From positions 1 through 33,781 of the forward strand of contig CAZOHN010000016.1 of assembly GCA_964579325.1 (NCBI GenBank): DNA of 33,781 nt, given 5' to 3'. Source of the DNA: CAZOHN01 sp964579325 (lineage in GTDB: Bacteria > Pseudomonadota > Alphaproteobacteria > Rhodobacterales > Rhodobacteraceae). A model generated the notes under the pieces. That model was given only the letters and a program-made list of their open reading frames with translations. It searched no databases and was not told the origin of the DNA. Both the position numbers and the translations under genes were made by a program. This document shows positions 23,367 to 30,456 of the stretch, in pieces; within the stretch, counting starts at the first letter, position 1, and every line of letters starts with the position of its first letter.

Positions 23367-24023
23367 ATGCTCAACTACAACGCTTCCGCCTTCTCGAATG
23401 CTCAGCGCATCGTCATCGACAACGAACTTCGCCCGATCGCCGCACCCCGTGGCCTGCTGGCCGGGACCAAGGTCGAGACAGCGCTCGGCTGGAAAGCCGT
23501 CGAAACCCTGGTGGCGGGTGATCTCGTCCACACCCGCGACGGCGGCCTGCGCCCGCTCGCCGGGGTTGACCGCACCCACTACCGCGGACCCCGCGGCCCG
23601 GAGGGACTGCGCGGCGTGCTGCTGGTGCCCGGCGGGGCGCTGATGAACTGCGCACCGTTCTACCTGCTGCCCGAACAGCACCTGATGCTGGAAACCGAAT
23701 ACGCCGAGGCGATCCTGGGCACGCCGCAGACCCTGGTGCCCGGCCGAGCGCTCAACGGTTTCCGCGGCATCGCCCCGGTGCGGATCACCGGCCCGTCGGA
23801 AGTCTTCGTGCTGCGCTTCTCCGAGGAAGAGGCAGTCTGGTGCAACACCGGCATCCTCGCCCACTGCCCCAGCATCCGCGAGGCGGAAAGCCCTGAATTC
23901 CGGAGTGAATTCTTCACCGTGCTGAGCGATGGCCAGGCCGAGGCCCTGCTCGGACTGATGGAGATCGGCGCGACCGATACCGGCGAGCTGGGCCGCACCG
24001 ACGACTGGCTCATGTCCGCCTGA
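23367..24023 (+). CDS. Hint-domain-like protein with degenerate active site
   Basis: A 218-residue protein. The N-terminal 30 residues are a leader-like segment (MLNYNASAFSNAQRIVIDN). From about residue 30 it follows the Hedgehog/intein (Hint) pattern common in alphaproteobacterial secreted proteins: GLLAGTKVETALGWKAVETL then GDLVHTRDGGLRPL, and later LPEQHLMLE, matching the block around the SPQH motif. The residue normally Cys at the start of the first motif (C-F-x-x-G-T) is here Gly, so autocleavage is doubtful. The C-terminal part (FRSEFFTVLSDGQAEALL) fits the end of such domains. GAGGAGA precedes the ATG. The gap before it, 23076-23366, has no gene, only a tandem 11-mer AATCCGGGCGC at 23270-23291. 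Function unknown. Confidence 0.7.
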   Translation: MLNYNASAFSNAQRIVIDNELRPIAAPRGLLAGTKVETALGWKAVETLVAGDLVHTRDGGLRPLAGVDRTHYRGPRGPEGLRGVLLVPGGALMNCAPFYLLPEQHLMLETEYAEAILGTPQTLVPGRALNGFRGIAPVRITGPSEVFVLRFSEEEAVWCNTGILAHCPSIREAESPEFRSEFFTVLSDGQAEALLGLMEIGATDTGELGRTDDWLMSA

Positions 24024-24043
24024 GGCCCAACCGATCCAGCGGC

Positions 24044-24138
24044 GGCCCGCGCAAGGCGCGCGGGCCACGCCTCCCCTCTCGCGCCCCGCCCCGGCGGGGC
24101 GCTCGGCATTCGGGAGGGGCCACAGGTGACCCCTCCCG
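24044..24138. terminator. three consecutive strong hairpins between convergent genes
   Basis: In the 124-bp gap between the Hint-like gene (+) and the hydratase/dehydrogenase gene (-) stand three stem-loops. The stems are 24044-24052/24058-24066 (GGCCCGCGC), 24081-24090/24093-24102 (GCGCCCCGCC) and 24111-24119/24130-24138 (CGGGAGGGG). All stems are perfect, 9-10 bp. None has a T-run. They could act as terminators in both directions. Confidence 0.6.
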
Positions 24139-24147
24139 GCGCGCGCA

Positions 24148-26346
24148 TCAAGCCGCCTGTGCCGCCTGCCCGAAGCGCCCGTAGAAGGTCTCGCCCCGCT
24201 CGGCCATGTCCTTCAGCAGGTTCGGCGCGGCAAAGCGCGCGCCGTGCGCTGCCTCGAGCCCTGCACAGAGCTCCACCGCGCGGCCCGCGCCGAGGATGTC
24301 GAGCCAGGAGAACGGCCCGCCCGACCACGGCGCGAAGCCCCAGCCCAGGATCGCGCCCACATCGCCCTCGCGGATATCCGTCAGCACACCCTCTTCCAGC
24401 GCCCGCACCGCCTCCAGCACCTGCGCGAAGAGGAGCCGGTGCTGCACTTGCCCGACCCCGGGTTGCGCCTCGGCCTGCGGCCAGTGCGTGCCGAGCCCGT
24501 CCCAGAGCCCAAGCCGCTCGCCGCTGTCGGAATAGGCGTAGAAGCCCGCGTTCGACTTGCGGCCAAGGCGCCCGGCGTCCGCCATCGCGAACAGCACGGC
24601 ATCGACTGCCGCGTCGGGGTAGGCCTCGCCCATCGCCGCCTTCGTGGCCTTGGCGATCTTCACGCCAAGATCGATCGAAGTCTCGTCGATCAGTTGCAGC
24701 GGGCCCAACGGCATCCCCACCAGCCGCGCGGCGCTCTCCACCAGCGCCGGCGCAACGCCCTCGGCCACCATCCGCATCCCCTCGTTGAGGTAGGGGATGA
24801 TGCACCGGTTGGCGTAGAAGAACCGCGCGTCATTCACCACGATCGGCGTCTTGCGGATCGCGCGGACGAAGTCGAGCGCCTTGGCGACGGCCACCTCGCC
24901 GGTCTGGCTTCCCCGGATGATCTCGACCAGCATCATCTTGTCGACCGGCGAGAAGAAGTGGATGCCGATGAAGCCCTCGGGCCGCGACGATGCCTTCGCC
25001 AGATCGGAGATCGGCAGCGTCGAGGTATTGGTCGCGAAGATCGCGCCGGGTGCGGCGGCCTCCGCCTTGGCGGTGACGCCAGCCTTCACCTTGGGGTCCT
25101 CGAACACCGCCTCGACGATCAGGTCGCAGCCGCCCAGCGCGGCGTAATCGGTGGTCGCGGTGATCCGGCCCAGCACCTCGGCCTTCTTCTCCGCAGTCAC
25201 GCGCCCGCGCTTCATCCCCTTGTCGAGAATGCCCTCGGAATGGGCGCGGCCGCGGTCGGCGGCCTCCTGGCTCGCGTCGATCAGTACCACCTCGATGCCG
25301 GCATTGGCGCTGACATAGGCGATGCCCGCGCCCATCATCCCCGCGCCCAGAACACCGAGCTTTCGCACCGTCTGATCCGCGACTTTCGGCCGGTTGGCAC
25401 CCTTCTCCAGCGCCTCCTTGTTGAGGAACAGCGACCGGATCATCGCGCCCGAGGAGGGGTTCATCAGCACGTTGGTGAACCACCGCGCCTCGATCTTCAG
25501 CGCGGTGTCGAACGGCACCAGCGCGCCCTCGTAGACCGCCGACAAGAGCGCCTTGGCCGCCGGATAGACGCCCTGCGTCTTGCCGTGCACCATCGCGCTT
25601 GCACCGACGAAGGTCATGAACCCTGCCGGGTGGTAAGGTGTGCCACCGGGCATCTTCCAACCCTTCTGGTCCCAGGGCTTCACGAGGTCGGCATCCTTGG
25701 CGGCAAGAACCCACTCCTTTGCCCGCGTCAGCAACTCCTCGGCCGGCACCACCTCGTCGATCAGCCCGGACGCCCTCGCCTTCTTCGGCTCCTGCATCTG
25801 GCCTTCCAGCAGGATCGGCGCCGCCGCCATCGCGCCCAGCTTGCGGCTCACCCGCGTTGTTCCGCCTGCGCCGGGGAAGATGCCGACCATGATCTCCGGC
25901 AGGCCGATTTTCGCCTTTGGATTGTCGGCCGCGATGATCCGGTGGCAGGCGAGCGGCAGCTCGAGCCCGATCCCCGCCGCCGTCCCCGGAAGTGCGGCGA
26001 CGATCGGTTTCCCCCCTTTCAGCGTCTTGGGGTCCATTCCCGCCCGCTCGATCTTGCGCAGGATGCCGTGAATGCGCATCAGCCCCTCGAAGAGCCCGCG
26101 TGCCGGGTCGGCACCGGCGTCCTCCTTCATCCGGGCGATCACGTTGAGGTCCATGCCGCCGGCGAAGTCCTTCTTCCCGCTGGTCAGGATCACGCCCTTG
26201 ACGGTCTCGTCCGCCAGCGCCCGGTCGATCAGCGCATCGAGCGCGGCGAAGCCCTCAAGGCTCATCACGTTCATCGACTTGCCCGGCACGTCCCAGGTGA
26301 TCGTCGCAACGCCCTCGGCGTCGGTGTCATAGTGAAAATCGGTCAT
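24148..26346 (-). CDS. fadJ: fatty-acid oxidation bifunctional enoyl-CoA hydratase/3-hydroxyacyl-CoA dehydrogenase
   Basis: A 732-residue FadB/FadJ-type protein catalysing hydration of enoyl-CoA and NAD-linked oxidation of 3-hydroxyacyl-CoA. The N-terminal crotonase domain (about 1-280) has SGKKDFAGGMDL and GTAAGIGLELPLACH. The Rossmann domain begins near 333 with GVLGAGMMGAGIAYVSANAG. IGIHFFSPVDKMMLVEIIRG carries the catalytic His of the dehydrogenase, followed by two C-terminal HCDH repeats up to the end. Length fits the family. Its ATG overlaps the stop of the small upstream gene by ATGA, so it is translated from the message of the paralogue array. The thiolase that should partner it lies 4.4 kb upstream on the same strand. 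The fadJ versus fadB naming is by habit, not proven. Confidence 0.92.
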   Translation of the reverse strand: MTDFHYDTDAEGVATITWDVPGKSMNVMSLEGFAALDALIDRALADETVKGVILTSGKKDFAGGMDLNVIARMKEDAGADPARGLFEGLMRIHGILRKIERAGMDPKTLKGGKPIVAALPGTAAGIGLELPLACHRIIAADNPKAKIGLPEIMVGIFPGAGGTTRVSRKLGAMAAAPILLEGQMQEPKKARASGLIDEVVPAEELLTRAKEWVLAAKDADLVKPWDQKGWKMPGGTPYHPAGFMTFVGASAMVHGKTQGVYPAAKALLSAVYEGALVPFDTALKIEARWFTNVLMNPSSGAMIRSLFLNKEALEKGANRPKVADQTVRKLGVLGAGMMGAGIAYVSANAGIEVVLIDASQEAADRGRAHSEGILDKGMKRGRVTAEKKAEVLGRITATTDYAALGGCDLIVEAVFEDPKVKAGVTAKAEAAAPGAIFATNTSTLPISDLAKASSRPEGFIGIHFFSPVDKMMLVEIIRGSQTGEVAVAKALDFVRAIRKTPIVVNDARFFYANRCIIPYLNEGMRMVAEGVAPALVESAARLVGMPLGPLQLIDETSIDLGVKIAKATKAAMGEAYPDAAVDAVLFAMADAGRLGRKSNAGFYAYSDSGERLGLWDGLGTHWPQAEAQPGVGQVQHRLLFAQVLEAVRALEEGVLTDIREGDVGAILGWGFAPWSGGPFSWLDILGAGRAVELCAGLEAAHGARFAAPNLLKDMAERGETFYGRFGQAAQAA

Positions 26347-26798
26347 TCACTCAGCCTTTCGGATGGATAGAGAGGGGTATCGGGGACGATCTGCTCGCGC
26401 AGCGGGCGCAGCGGAAGCTGAAGCGGGATCGCAACCGCGACGGTGCGCCAGACGCCGTTCCTGAGGCGGAGCGTCATCTGGCTTCGGTAGGGCGGGATGA
26501 CATGGGTTGCACCGGACAGAAGATGCGTGACATGGACCCCCGCGACCATGGTGTCGCCGAGAAACGCGGCCCACTCGACGATCCGCTCCAGCCGGATACC
26601 GGGCACGCCGTGGCAGCTCGAGACATACATCCGGTAGCCCGCCCGCAGGTCGCGGTGGCCCTCGGCGACGACGGCCCCATTGGCCGCGACGAGGGCCATC
26701 GGCAGTTCTACCGTCGAGATGAAGCTGTCCCAATCATCCGCCATGTAGGCGGCCGACTGCGCGTCGATCACGGATTGCAGGGTGTTGAGGGCGGGCAT
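26343..26798 (-). CDS. small NTF2/SnoaL-like protein, array member 1 (set A)
   Basis: A 151-residue protein with an N-terminal helical stretch (LQSVIDAQSAAYMADDWDSFISTVELP) and a beta-rich remainder ending RSQMTLRLRNGVWRTVAVAIPL. Length and layout suggest an NTF2-like cone fold, but no family is certain. It shares with members 2 and 3 the motif (I/V)-(P/A)-P-Y-x-S-(R/Q) followed by a strand and a closing W-R/Q-x-A/V. ATG at 26798 is supported by GGAG 9 nt upstream; an ATG at 26813 is the alternative. The stop overlaps the hydratase/dehydrogenase start (ATGA), which ties it to beta-oxidation. Function unknown. Confidence 0.7.
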   Translation of the reverse strand: MPALNTLQSVIDAQSAAYMADDWDSFISTVELPMALVAANGAVVAEGHRDLRAGYRMYVSSCHGVPGIRLERIVEWAAFLGDTMVAGVHVTHLLSGATHVIPPYRSQMTLRLRNGVWRTVAVAIPLQLPLRPLREQIVPDTPLYPSERLSE

Positions 26799-26817
26799 CG
26801 GTCTGCGCTCCATGATG

Positions 26818-27309
26818 TCACGTGTCCGGGCCTGTCGATGTCTCCGCCGGACTCTTCGGCGTCAGAATTGGCCACTTCGCGTTCGACAGTCCGTTCACGA
26901 TCGAGGCCGCGCGCCAGCCTTCCTCGCGATTCCGCAGGATAACCCGCGAGCGGTAGGGCGCCACTATGCGCGCGCCGTTCGACAGGATCTCCGATTCGTA
27001 GCCCCCCGCGATGAGATGTGGCGAGACGAATTCGGCCGAACGGGCAATGCGGATGTAGTCGGTCGCCTTCTGGGCGCGCAGGGTCTCGATGAAGACATCG
27101 AACCCGCGCCGCAGCTCGGCCTCAGTCGCGACCGAGACACTGAAGGCGTCCGTGATGAGGTGGAACGGCAGTTCGACGCCGACACGGTAGATCTCCCACT
27201 TCGCAGCGATCGTGGCGTCGGACATCACGTCGAGCCAGTCCTGGAGGATGTCGAGCGCGTCCGTCATCCGCCGCACCGGGGAGACGGAGGATCCCCGCCA
27301 GTCAGCCAT
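26818..27309 (-). CDS. small NTF2/SnoaL-like protein, array member 2 (set A)
   Basis: About 163 residues. The N-terminal helices are DILQDWLDVMSDATIAAKWE; then come VELPFHLITDAF, LRAQKATDYIRIARSAEFVS, GARIVAPYRSRVILR and a closing EEGWRAASIVNGLSNAKWPI. LRAQ(K/R)ATDYIR(I/L)AR is almost identical in member 3, showing recent duplication or strong constraint, and ANVRFPI there matches SNAKWPI here. The start at 27309 overlaps the end of member 3 by 8 nt; ATG at 27267 is the alternative. No catalytic residues can be named. Confidence 0.72.
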   Translation of the reverse strand: MADWRGSSVSPVRRMTDALDILQDWLDVMSDATIAAKWEIYRVGVELPFHLITDAFSVSVATEAELRRGFDVFIETLRAQKATDYIRIARSAEFVSPHLIAGGYESEILSNGARIVAPYRSRVILRNREEGWRAASIVNGLSNAKWPILTPKSPAETSTGPDT

Positions 27310-27775
27310 GCAGCCGGATCGGGAGCGCCTCGCTGCGCGGCGTGGTTTCCGGTCTGCGGATCGGGAATCGGACATTGGCGAGGGCATGGACGGCCTCTGC
27401 CACCTGCCAGACCTCGTCCGATCGGACGATCGTCATCCGCGAGGCATAGGGCGGGATGACCCGCTGCCCGCCAGAGATCACATGGGTATAGTGGGTCCCC
27501 TCGATCCGGTCCCGCGACAGGTACGCCGCGTCCCGCGCCAACCGGATATAGTCGGTTGCACGCTGCGCCCTGAGCCAGTCGGTGAAGGACATCATGTAGG
27601 CTTCGAGCGCTTCTTCGGTCTCTATTACCTCGCTCACGGCGAGCGTGCTCGACCGGAAGGGCCGACGGATAAGGCGCAGGCAGGTCGCCATGTCGCCGTG
27701 CAGCGCCGCCGAGGATAAACGATCGAGAATGCCCTGATAGATCGCCACCGGATCGCCCAAGACACGTGCTCCCAT
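27302..27775 (-). CDS. small NTF2/SnoaL-like protein, array member 3 (set A)
   Basis: A 157-residue protein: helical N-terminus (VAIYQGILDRLSSAALHGDM), then RPFRSSTLAVSEVIETEEAL, LRAQRATDYIRLARDAAYLS, RVIPPYASRMTIVRSDEVW and ALANVRFPIRR. It is the closest relative of member 2 in the array. The long open frame upstream runs through the cupin gene in another frame and is rejected; ATG at 27775 gives the expected length. Only weak ribosome-binding sequence (GGAT) is seen. It lies 40 nt downstream of the cupin gene on the same strand. Confidence 0.72.
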   Translation of the reverse strand: MGARVLGDPVAIYQGILDRLSSAALHGDMATCLRLIRRPFRSSTLAVSEVIETEEALEAYMMSFTDWLRAQRATDYIRLARDAAYLSRDRIEGTHYTHVISGGQRVIPPYASRMTIVRSDEVWQVAEAVHALANVRFPIRRPETTPRSEALPIRLHG

Positions 27776-27815
27776 GCTTACATCCGAGAACCATTGTTTG
27801 CTGCACGTGCATCGG

Positions 27816-28283
27816 TCAACTCCCATCGCGGTCGATGACGCGGCCATCGGCAAGAGTGTACCGACGCCGACCCCCGCGTTTGAGCAGGGTTGCGCCGGCC
27901 TCGGGGTAATGCACCACATCGTCGGCGTTCCGTGTGCCGACCGTGAGGTAGACCGCGTCCACGTCCGAGCGGTTCTCCAGGCAATGACCCACCGGATCCC
28001 CGGCACGCCAGGCCGCCGCATCGCCGGCCCGCAGCACCGATTCGTCTCCCTCGACCAGCCAGACCTCGCCCGCGAGCACGTAGACCAGCTCATCCTCGGT
28101 TTCGTGCCAGTGCAGGTGCGACGACCGGGACCCCGGCGGGAGGATTTCCAGGTGCGCACCGAACTGGGTGAGACCGCCTGCATCGCCGAGCGGTACATAG
28201 GCATAGGCGCCAAGCGGCGTGTCCGAAACCGGGTGGACGGCTTCGGGCACATGCACGGGAGCGGACAGCTTCAGCTTGGGCAT
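27816..28283 (-). CDS. cupin-domain protein
   Basis: A 155-residue single-cupin protein. Motif 1 is G-S-R-S-S-HLHWHETEDE followed by VYVLAG, supplying the His/His/Glu metal ligands. Motif 2 is GDPVGHCLEN, supplying the last His. It may therefore bind a divalent metal as an isomerase, oxygenase or sensor; cupins this short cannot be assigned by motif alone. ATG at 28283 is chosen since the open frame upstream (to 28556) is antisense-like and arginine-rich. It sits between set A and set B of the small paralogues, on the same strand, and is the only array gene of a different fold. Confidence 0.82.
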   Translation of the reverse strand: MPKLKLSAPVHVPEAVHPVSDTPLGAYAYVPLGDAGGLTQFGAHLEILPPGSRSSHLHWHETEDELVYVLAGEVWLVEGDESVLRAGDAAAWRAGDPVGHCLENRSDVDAVYLTVGTRNADDVVHYPEAGATLLKRGGRRRYTLADGRVIDRDGS

Positions 28284-28326
28284 GGCGCGACCCCCGTTAC
28301 CGGGCTCTGCCAGCCGGTCGCGCCCG

Positions 28327-28806
28327 CTAGCCTTCGCGAAGCGCCTTGCCTGCCGGTGTCTCCTGCGTCCGCGGCAGCGCGCCCACCAGGAAGCGCCGGT
28401 GCCAGCCGACGCATTCCGGAAAGGCGAGCGTCCGAAATGCGATGTTTTCGAGGGAAAACCCGCCAGGGGCGCGACTGTGACGCATGTAGAAGATGTTGCG
28501 TTCCTGCCGTGCGGGCTGGTCGGGGCCCATGTGGTGCGTCCAGTCGATGAACACACGCACGAGCGGTCCGCGCGAGAGCCCGACCGCAGCGACCTGCGCC
28601 TCGATCCGCCGCAGGCCGAGACGGTCGAGTTGCTCGCGGTGGTGCAGGAAGGCGCTGCGCTGCGCCGCCTTGCCCTCCAGCAGGAAAACGCCGCCCGGGT
28701 AGAAGACCGGAAGGTTGCGCGCGCTCGCGCAGGTCAGGCTCCGGGCATCGCCACGGTTCATCGCTGCTGCGATGGTCTCGATATGGGTTCTGATCGCGTC
28801 GTACAT
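28327..28806 (-). CDS. small NTF2/SnoaL-like protein, array member 4 (set B)
   Basis: A 159-residue protein. It shares with member 5 a start MY(D/A)-(A/T)-I, RGDAR near residue 20, (V/F)(F/Y)LLEG, HR(E/D)QLDR(L/M)GLR, VAAVGL(S/P)RGP and a C-terminal F-R-(T/A) ... (W)HR(R/Q)FLV. The pattern of an N-terminal helix pair and curved beta sheet suggests an NTF2-like fold; the shared Trp-His-Arg near the end is the best candidate for a functional site. ATG at 28806 is supported by alignment with member 5; no clear ribosome-binding site is visible. The gene lies 43 nt upstream of the cupin gene. Confidence 0.72.
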   Translation of the reverse strand: MYDAIRTHIETIAAAMNRGDARSLTCASARNLPVFYPGGVFLLEGKAAQRSAFLHHREQLDRLGLRRIEAQVAAVGLSRGPLVRVFIDWTHHMGPDQPARQERNIFYMRHSRAPGGFSLENIAFRTLAFPECVGWHRRFLVGALPRTQETPAGKALREG

Positions 28807-29094
28807 CGGGCCGTGGAGTGACTTTGCCGCTGTGCACCAAGCCGGGACCTGGGACAACCTGCGGACGAGCAGGGGAGGGGGACCATGCGGAGCTCCGAAG
28901 AGGCTGAACCGCTCGCGACCGATACGGACCGGGGCCCGCTGACCGAGGCACCCCGAACGGGATCAGGCCAGAAACGCACGCTGACACCGTTGTAGGGGCC
29001 AGATACGCCGCGCCTTGCACGCTTGCAACCTTGGATTGTCGTTTTTTTCGACATACCAGGCTTGATCGCAGAAGACCTTGCGGAAATGCCACGC
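28807..29094. other. gap between array members 4 and 5
   Basis: Besides the small + strand frame at 28885-28995, it contains TTGCA-CGCT-TGCAA (29015-29028) and GTCG-T7-CGAC (29038-29052 approximately), the longest T-run in the window. No gene-sized frame on the - strand is credible here. Confidence 0.4.
28885..28995 (+). CDS. possible 36-residue small ORF
   Basis: An ATG with a strong ribosome-binding site (GGAGG six nt upstream in a G-rich run) opens a frame of 36 codons ending in TAG. The product is hydrophilic, acidic in its first half (SSEEAEPLATDTD) and basic near its end (GQKRTLTPL), with no hydrophobic segment. It is antisense in orientation to the array. A stem with a T7 loop follows about 40 nt after the stop. 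It may be a leader peptide or chance. Confidence 0.25.
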   Translation: MRSSEEAEPLATDTDRGPLTEAPRTGSGQKRTLTPL

Positions 29095-29547
29095 CTACCC
29101 GGCGACCGGGGCGCTCGGGCCGGCGACGAGGAACTGGCGATGCCACTGCGCGTAATGCGGGACGCCGATCGCGCGGAACGAGAGCATCTCGATCTGGAAA
29201 CCCTGCCCGGCCTTGCTCCGTCGCAAGTAGTAGGTCCGGGCATCCACGCGCTCGGCCTCGTCCGGCCCGAAATCCAGCGCCAGGTCGACATGCACCTGCA
29301 CCTGCGGCCCCCGCGGCAGGCCTACCGCCGCCACAATCGCGCGATAGCCCCGCAGTCCCATCCGGTCGAGCTGGTCGCGATGGGTCAGGAAGCATTGCTC
29401 CTGCGCCTCGCGCCCCTCCAGCAGATAGACCCGGTTCTGGCTGAACACAGGGAACTGATGGCCGTAGAACTCTGTCACGCCCCTCGCGTCGCCGCGCGTC
29501 GAGGCATCGGCGAATTCCTCGAACATTCGTGTGATGGTCGCATACAT
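29095..29547 (-). CDS. small NTF2/SnoaL-like protein, array member 5 (set B)
   Basis: A 150-residue protein: MYATITRMFEEFADAS, RGDARGVTEFY, NRVYLLEGREAQ, HRDQLDRMGLRGY, VAAVGLPRGPQVQVHVDLAL, and a C-terminal MLSFRAIGV ... QWHRQFLVAG. It is close to member 4 and more distant from member 6 (shared HRD, then FR/YRSTAF and DWHRQ). ATG at 29547 is chosen by alignment with member 4; the frame continues upstream to 29730 without support. It is separated from its neighbours by long gaps (288 and 450 bp), so it may have its own promoter. Confidence 0.72.
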   Translation of the reverse strand: MYATITRMFEEFADASTRGDARGVTEFYGHQFPVFSQNRVYLLEGREAQEQCFLTHRDQLDRMGLRGYRAIVAAVGLPRGPQVQVHVDLALDFGPDEAERVDARTYYLRRSKAGQGFQIEMLSFRAIGVPHYAQWHRQFLVAGPSAPVAG

Positions 29548-29997
29548 GTCTGCTATCGGGGCCTGACCCTCCGGCGCTCCGCGCAGGGTCGCCGGAGAAC
29601 CGCTGTTTCGGGAACCGTGCGGCCGGACCCTCTCGTCCGTCCGCGCCAAACCAAGACTCCCGGGCCGCTCCCCCGCCTGCGGCCCTCGACATTCCGTCCC
29701 GCCGCGCAGCCAACGGAGCGCGGCGGCCAAGGTACCTTATGTCCGAGGTCTGAACGATGCAATCACAAGTTGCGAAGGCTCGGCGCAGACGGGCACCGGG
29801 TGCGAGGATCGCGCCGGACCGTGGCAAACCGGCACCCCGCGGGCCTCGGCATGGCCGGATCCAGGGGCGTTCGCCCGAAGGAGCGGGCGAACGCCGGGGC
29901 GGCAAGGACAGCTTCGCCGCCTGGCGCTTGCGCAGAGGGCAATGCCGGCCCGCAGGTCGGACGTGAAGGACCGTGCCAGAGCGGCCGTCCGACCCCC
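29548..29997. other. 450-bp gap with a strong hairpin
   Basis: No credible gene on either strand; arginine-rich open frames here look like shadows. A perfect 12-bp stem, GGCGTTCGCCCG (29866-29877) with CGGGCGAACGCC (29884-29895), encloses the six-base loop AAGGAG. It lies about 100 nt downstream of member 6 and about 320 nt upstream of member 5 on the - strand, so it may terminate the former. No T-run follows on either strand. Confidence 0.5.
29866..29895. terminator. 12-bp perfect stem with loop AAGGAG
   Basis: A candidate terminator for array member 6 (- strand). The loop read on + is a perfect ribosome-binding word, read on - CTCCTT, the anti-Shine-Dalgarno core. The stem is longer and more perfect than the other hairpins in the window. 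Confidence 0.5.
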
Positions 29998-30456
29998 TCA
30001 GTGCCGGCCGTTGCTGCGAACCGCCCCGATCGCCACGCTCACCGCGGTCTGCCGGTGCCAGTCGGCATGGGACTCGAAGGCGGTCGAACGGTAGTGGATC
30101 ATCTCGATCCTGGGACCGTCGCGGAACCTGCGGACATAGTAGGCCGCAAGTGCGCTGCGCGTGGGGCGCCCATCGCCGAACCCGTAGGTCCAGTTGATGA
30201 ACTCCACACTCATCGGCTCGGCGCGCAGGCTGCGCGCGACCGCACGACCAACCAGTGTCCGGACGCCTTCGGCAAGCAGTCCGTCGCGATGTGCCGCAAG
30301 TGTCTCCCGTAACGCCGACCGGCCGAACAATGTGTGCACGCCAGCAGGCATGAACACGGTTATCGAGGTCGCGTAGCGGTCGAGGATCGGCTCGAAGTCT
30401 CCGGCGAGCAGTTGCGCGCCGATGCGGTCGGGTGAGGTGAGATGCAGGAAGGACAC
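29998..30456 (-). CDS. small NTF2/SnoaL-like protein, array member 6 (set B)
   Basis: A 152-residue protein, the most divergent of set B. It has DRIGAQLLAGDFEPILDRYA, then VHTLFGRSALRETLAAHRDG, VEFINWTYGFGDGRPTRSAL, YYVRRFRDGPRIEMIHYRST and SHADWHRQTAV. FINWTYGFG corresponds to FIDWTHHMG in member 4, and DWHRQ to QWHRQ in member 5. GTG at 30456 is taken as the start because AGGGGAA precedes it; an open frame continues to 30546. It is first in the array, 268 nt downstream of the thiolase stop. It is probably transcribed from the AT-richer region at 30560-30660. Confidence 0.7.
   Translation of the reverse strand: MSFLHLTSPDRIGAQLLAGDFEPILDRYATSITVFMPAGVHTLFGRSALRETLAAHRDGLLAEGVRTLVGRAVARSLRAEPMSVEFINWTYGFGDGRPTRSALAAYYVRRFRDGPRIEMIHYRSTAFESHADWHRQTAVSVAIGAVRSNGRH

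Noticed and set aside
24244..26370. 708-codon + strand open frame opposite fadJ
   Set aside because: His/Arg/Asp-rich shadow without motifs; the - strand protein is a complete hydratase/dehydrogenase.
29757..29966. 69-codon + strand frame in the gap between array members 5 and 6
   Set aside because: Arg/Gly-rich composition, no ribosome-binding site, and it runs through the perfect hairpin.
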